Assembly (NCBI GenBank): GCA_002842465.1 | Contig: PHDA01000026.1 | Span: 1 to 34,483, forward strand | Direction: 5' to 3' | From: Bacteroidetes bacterium HGW-Bacteroidetes-7 | GTDB lineage: Bacteria; Bacteroidota; Bacteroidia; Bacteroidales; UBA932 | DNA: 34,483 nucleotides | Shown: positions 32,608 through 34,483 of the stretch, piece after piece | Layout of the letters: each line of letters starts with the position of its first letter | Position numbering within the stretch: the stretch's first letter is position 1 | The notes under the pieces: model-generated | Told to the model about the DNA's origin: nothing | Seen by the model: only the letters and a program-made list of their open reading frames with translations | The model's database searches: none | Made by a program: the position numbers and the translations under genes

Positions 32608-33747
32608 TTATTTCCAGTTACGGGTTTGAAAATTTTGAAACACCCTAAATATTAGCGATTTAAAAAACAGCCCACTCTCTATTGAATCATATTTCCACTT
32701 TGAACGAACAAGCTGATTAACACCCAACAATTTTCTACGGGGAACCCACATCGTCTCAATCTCTTTTCTGTCAATTGATCTGTATTGGTTACAAAAAGTA
32801 TCCTCTAAAACCCGGTTTGTAAGAGCAACAACTTGCTGCTGGTCAATAGTAAACTCCGCAAGGCTCTCTTTTGGCAGACCCAAATGAAACTTACCTATTG
32901 CCAGAAATGAGCAGATTAAATTGTACTGACCATGCTCTCTCATAACTAACTCAAAATTTGCAAAATCTATTCTCTTTAAGTTTTTATGAAAAAAGAGAGC
33001 CAAATCGCAAAAATGCCTCAATACCAGCCCGGATGCCAAAAAATGAGTAATATCATGACGACATAAAAAGATAGCTGTAAAGTCGGGAGTTGGAATACGA
33101 ACAGGATCATTGTCTACCATTATTGTGTCGAACCCCTGCACACGGAGTACTTCAAGCATATATTTTTCAAGGCTTTTGTCGGCTTTTGTGTCTTCAACAT
33201 TGAGAAATGTCTTGTGATTTTCTACAGGAACCCCTTTAAAAAAGAATTTCGAGTGTTTTGACCCATCTTTCTCAACCTCAATTCCTAACTCTTCAATAAC
33301 CTTATTGCCCTTTTCATAATCTCCAAAAAGGAAAATATCAATATCTCCACACTCCCTGTGATTTGGATTTGGATAGAGTTCACTCAACCCAATTCCTTTA
33401 AGCAGAAGCATCTCTATTCCATTCTCACGAAAAACCGCTACCAGCTCTTTTATAACCGCTCTCTGCTTTTTGTTTCTTGCCTCCTGTTTTTTTGAACTCA
33501 GTTCCCAACGAATAAGCAACTCCCTGGAGAGCCCATCAAGACTGCTAATTTTCGGAATCGTGCAGGATTGCTCCATTTGCCTCATTCCGTCCAGCGTGAG
33601 AGACAACACACCCTGCCTGGCAGCAAGATTAACAAGGCTGTTCCAGTCCAGACCATTAGGAATTTCTAAAAAGGCCTCTCTGTTGCTGAAGCACAGAGAG
33701 GTCTTTAATAGTGAGAAAAGTGTATTTTGCTCAGGGCTGAAGTTCAT
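32608..33747 (-). CDS. Nucleotidyltransferase-family protein (NTP_transf_5-like)
   Basis: A 379-residue protein with the nucleotidyltransferase core LLLKGIGLSELYPNPNHRECGDIDIFLF, where the GDIDI aspartates are the expected metal ligands, and a helical C-terminal half. It resembles PF14907 proteins, which are found in lasso-peptide and related peptide clusters but are poorly characterised biochemically. The start is placed at 33747 (MNFSPEQNTLF). The frame is open further upstream but there overlaps the FISUMP gene, whose stop codon lies four bases before this ATG, so the two are translationally coupled. A role in nucleotidylating the peptide or lipoprotein is speculative. Confidence 0.8.
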   Translation of the reverse strand: MNFSPEQNTLFSLLKTSLCFSNREAFLEIPNGLDWNSLVNLAARQGVLSLTLDGMRQMEQSCTIPKISSLDGLSRELLIRWELSSKKQEARNKKQRAVIKELVAVFRENGIEMLLLKGIGLSELYPNPNHRECGDIDIFLFGDYEKGNKVIEELGIEVEKDGSKHSKFFFKGVPVENHKTFLNVEDTKADKSLEKYMLEVLRVQGFDTIMVDNDPVRIPTPDFTAIFLCRHDITHFLASGLVLRHFCDLALFFHKNLKRIDFANFELVMREHGQYNLICSFLAIGKFHLGLPKESLAEFTIDQQQVVALTNRVLEDTFCNQYRSIDRKEIETMWVPRRKLLGVNQLVRSKWKYDSIESGLFFKSLIFRVFQNFQTRNWK

Positions 33748-33751
33748 AGTC

Positions 33752-34483
33752 TTAATCTTTGATACAGCGCACAGACTGGCCGCGTGCCCGGTTGAAGTTG
33801 TTCCAAAGAATTCCATTAGTATACCAGGCACGAAAATACAGGGTGCGAGCGTTACCGGACATTGGGGTATCTGACGACCAGTAGTAGCCGAAGGAATCAA
33901 CATAGGAGAGCAAACCATCGTAGTTGATGCGGACGCCTGCTAAGGGGAGTTTAAGTGGCGAGCCAAAAGCCCCTACTCCGCTACGTTCACTCCAAGTATT
34001 GATTTCTGCAGTTAATTCAGCCTCGGTAGGTATTCTAAAACCGCTTGGGCATGGGTTGTTGGTGCCAGTCTCTCCCTTCCATAAGTCGGAGTTTTGCGGG
34101 CTGCGCCAATCATCAGAGGATAATATAAAATTAGCATGTCCCGGTACATCTGTAATTGATAAGGTGCTGGTTGTGCCTGATGTTCTGATTTGATGCCCGT
34201 CGCTGCCTCTTCCCCATTGGTATAAATCGCCATAAGCTGCTTCATCGGTGCTGCTTGTTGCAACTTGCGTGGCACCTAAATTCCTGTCCATCCATATCTT
34301 ACCAGTTGTTGGGTTGGTTACTACTGGTATTACTAATGGCGTTATAGAATTTGAAGCAGAACTAGGCACACTTGTGCCAATTGGATTTGTGGCTGTTACT
34401 GTAAAAGTATATGCAGTTCCATTGGTGAGACCGGTTACTGTAATTGAACCGGCAGTACCGCTGCCTGTTAAACCACCCGGACT
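33752..34483 (-). CDS. fnIII-FISUMP surface protein, N-terminus beyond the window
   Basis: The C-terminal 243 residues of a longer protein; the frame stays open to the window edge. It starts in a fibronectin type III domain (TVTGLTNGTAYTFTVTATNP, GTSVPSSASNS), then a Pro/Val linker, then a complete FISUMP domain (GKIWMDRNLGATQVATSS, YGDLYQWGRGSDGHQIRTSG, NPCPSGFRIPTEAEL, YYWSSDTP, RARGQSVRCIKD). It differs in architecture from the two fimbrillin-like FISUMP lipoproteins, with fnIII instead of fimbrillin, but carries the same C-terminal module. Upstream parts and signal peptide are outside the window. Its coupling to the nucleotidyltransferase gene makes it part of the cluster transcript. Confidence 0.82.
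   Translation of the reverse strand, partial: SPGGLTGSGTAGSITVTGLTNGTAYTFTVTATNPIGTSVPSSASNSITPLVIPVVTNPTTGKIWMDRNLGATQVATSSTDEAAYGDLYQWGRGSDGHQIRTSGTTSTLSITDVPGHANFILSSDDWRSPQNSDLWKGETGTNNPCPSGFRIPTEAELTAEINTWSERSGVGAFGSPLKLPLAGVRINYDGLLSYVDSFGYYWSSDTPMSGNARTLYFRAWYTNGILWNNFNRARGQSVRCIKD

Noticed and set aside
33748-33918. Upstream extension of the nucleotidyltransferase by 57 residues
   Set aside because: It overlaps the end of the FISUMP gene, its composition is unlike the rest, and the ATG at 33747 sits four bases after that gene's stop codon.

Overview
The window is chromosomal DNA from a Bacteroidota bacterium, most likely of the order Bacteroidales. The evidence is TAnnTTTG-type -7 promoter elements, a complete Na+-translocating NADH:quinone reductase operon, lipoproteins with fimbrillin-like and Fibrobacter succinogenes major paralogous (FISUMP) domains, and DUF4493/DUF6359-like secreted proteins. 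No rRNA, tRNA or CRISPR array was seen.

Layout. (1) 1-2705, plus strand: an ECF sigma factor, a one-span putative anti-sigma protein, a Spy/CpxP-like membrane-anchored protein and a small secreted DG(T/S)G-repeat protein look like one envelope-stress or metal-response module. (2) 2834-7715, minus strand: a GlcD-GlcF-like FAD/Fe-S dehydrogenase, a WbpD-like sugar N-acetyltransferase and a large lipoprotein. (3) 7859-11083, plus: a fused multi-domain FAD/Fe-S oxidoreductase. (4) 11394-13967, minus: a UvrD/PcrA helicase, divergent from (5) 14022-19865, plus: nqrABCDEF with a strong terminator. (6) 19949-21810: a REP-associated tyrosine transposase (RAYT) gene among four 135-bp palindromic elements; two related elements lie at 123-257 and 2708-2832. 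(7) 21812-25166, minus: an RsmF-like rRNA methyltransferase with amino-acid repeats, a GNAT acetyltransferase and a membrane protein. (8) 25656-34483, minus: a tightly packed cluster.

Cluster (8) is the most unusual part. In transcription order it encodes a fnIII-FISUMP protein (cut by the window edge), a nucleotidyltransferase (NTP_transf_5-like), an ABC exporter without a C39 peptidase domain, an HPr-kinase-like protein, an S24/S26 (Ser-His) peptidase, a PqqD-like RiPP recognition protein, and then two tandem cassettes. Each cassette holds a 53-residue peptide gene followed by a fimbrillin-like/FISUMP lipoprotein gene. The genes touch, overlap or lie a few bases apart up to the PqqD gene, and a hairpin terminator follows the last cassette. 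I read this as a RiPP-like peptide maturation and export system coupled to duplicated surface lipoproteins, without the radical SAM, lasso cyclase or lanthionine enzymes of the well-known classes. The function is inferred. The FISUMP C-termini also differ in a way that resembles variable proteins of diversity-generating retroelements.

Two other non-coding themes recur. The palindromic elements begin 1-2 bases after the stop codons of several genes and keep their stem pairing despite sequence change. A 95-bp structured element occurs at both 5-99 and 25564-25658.
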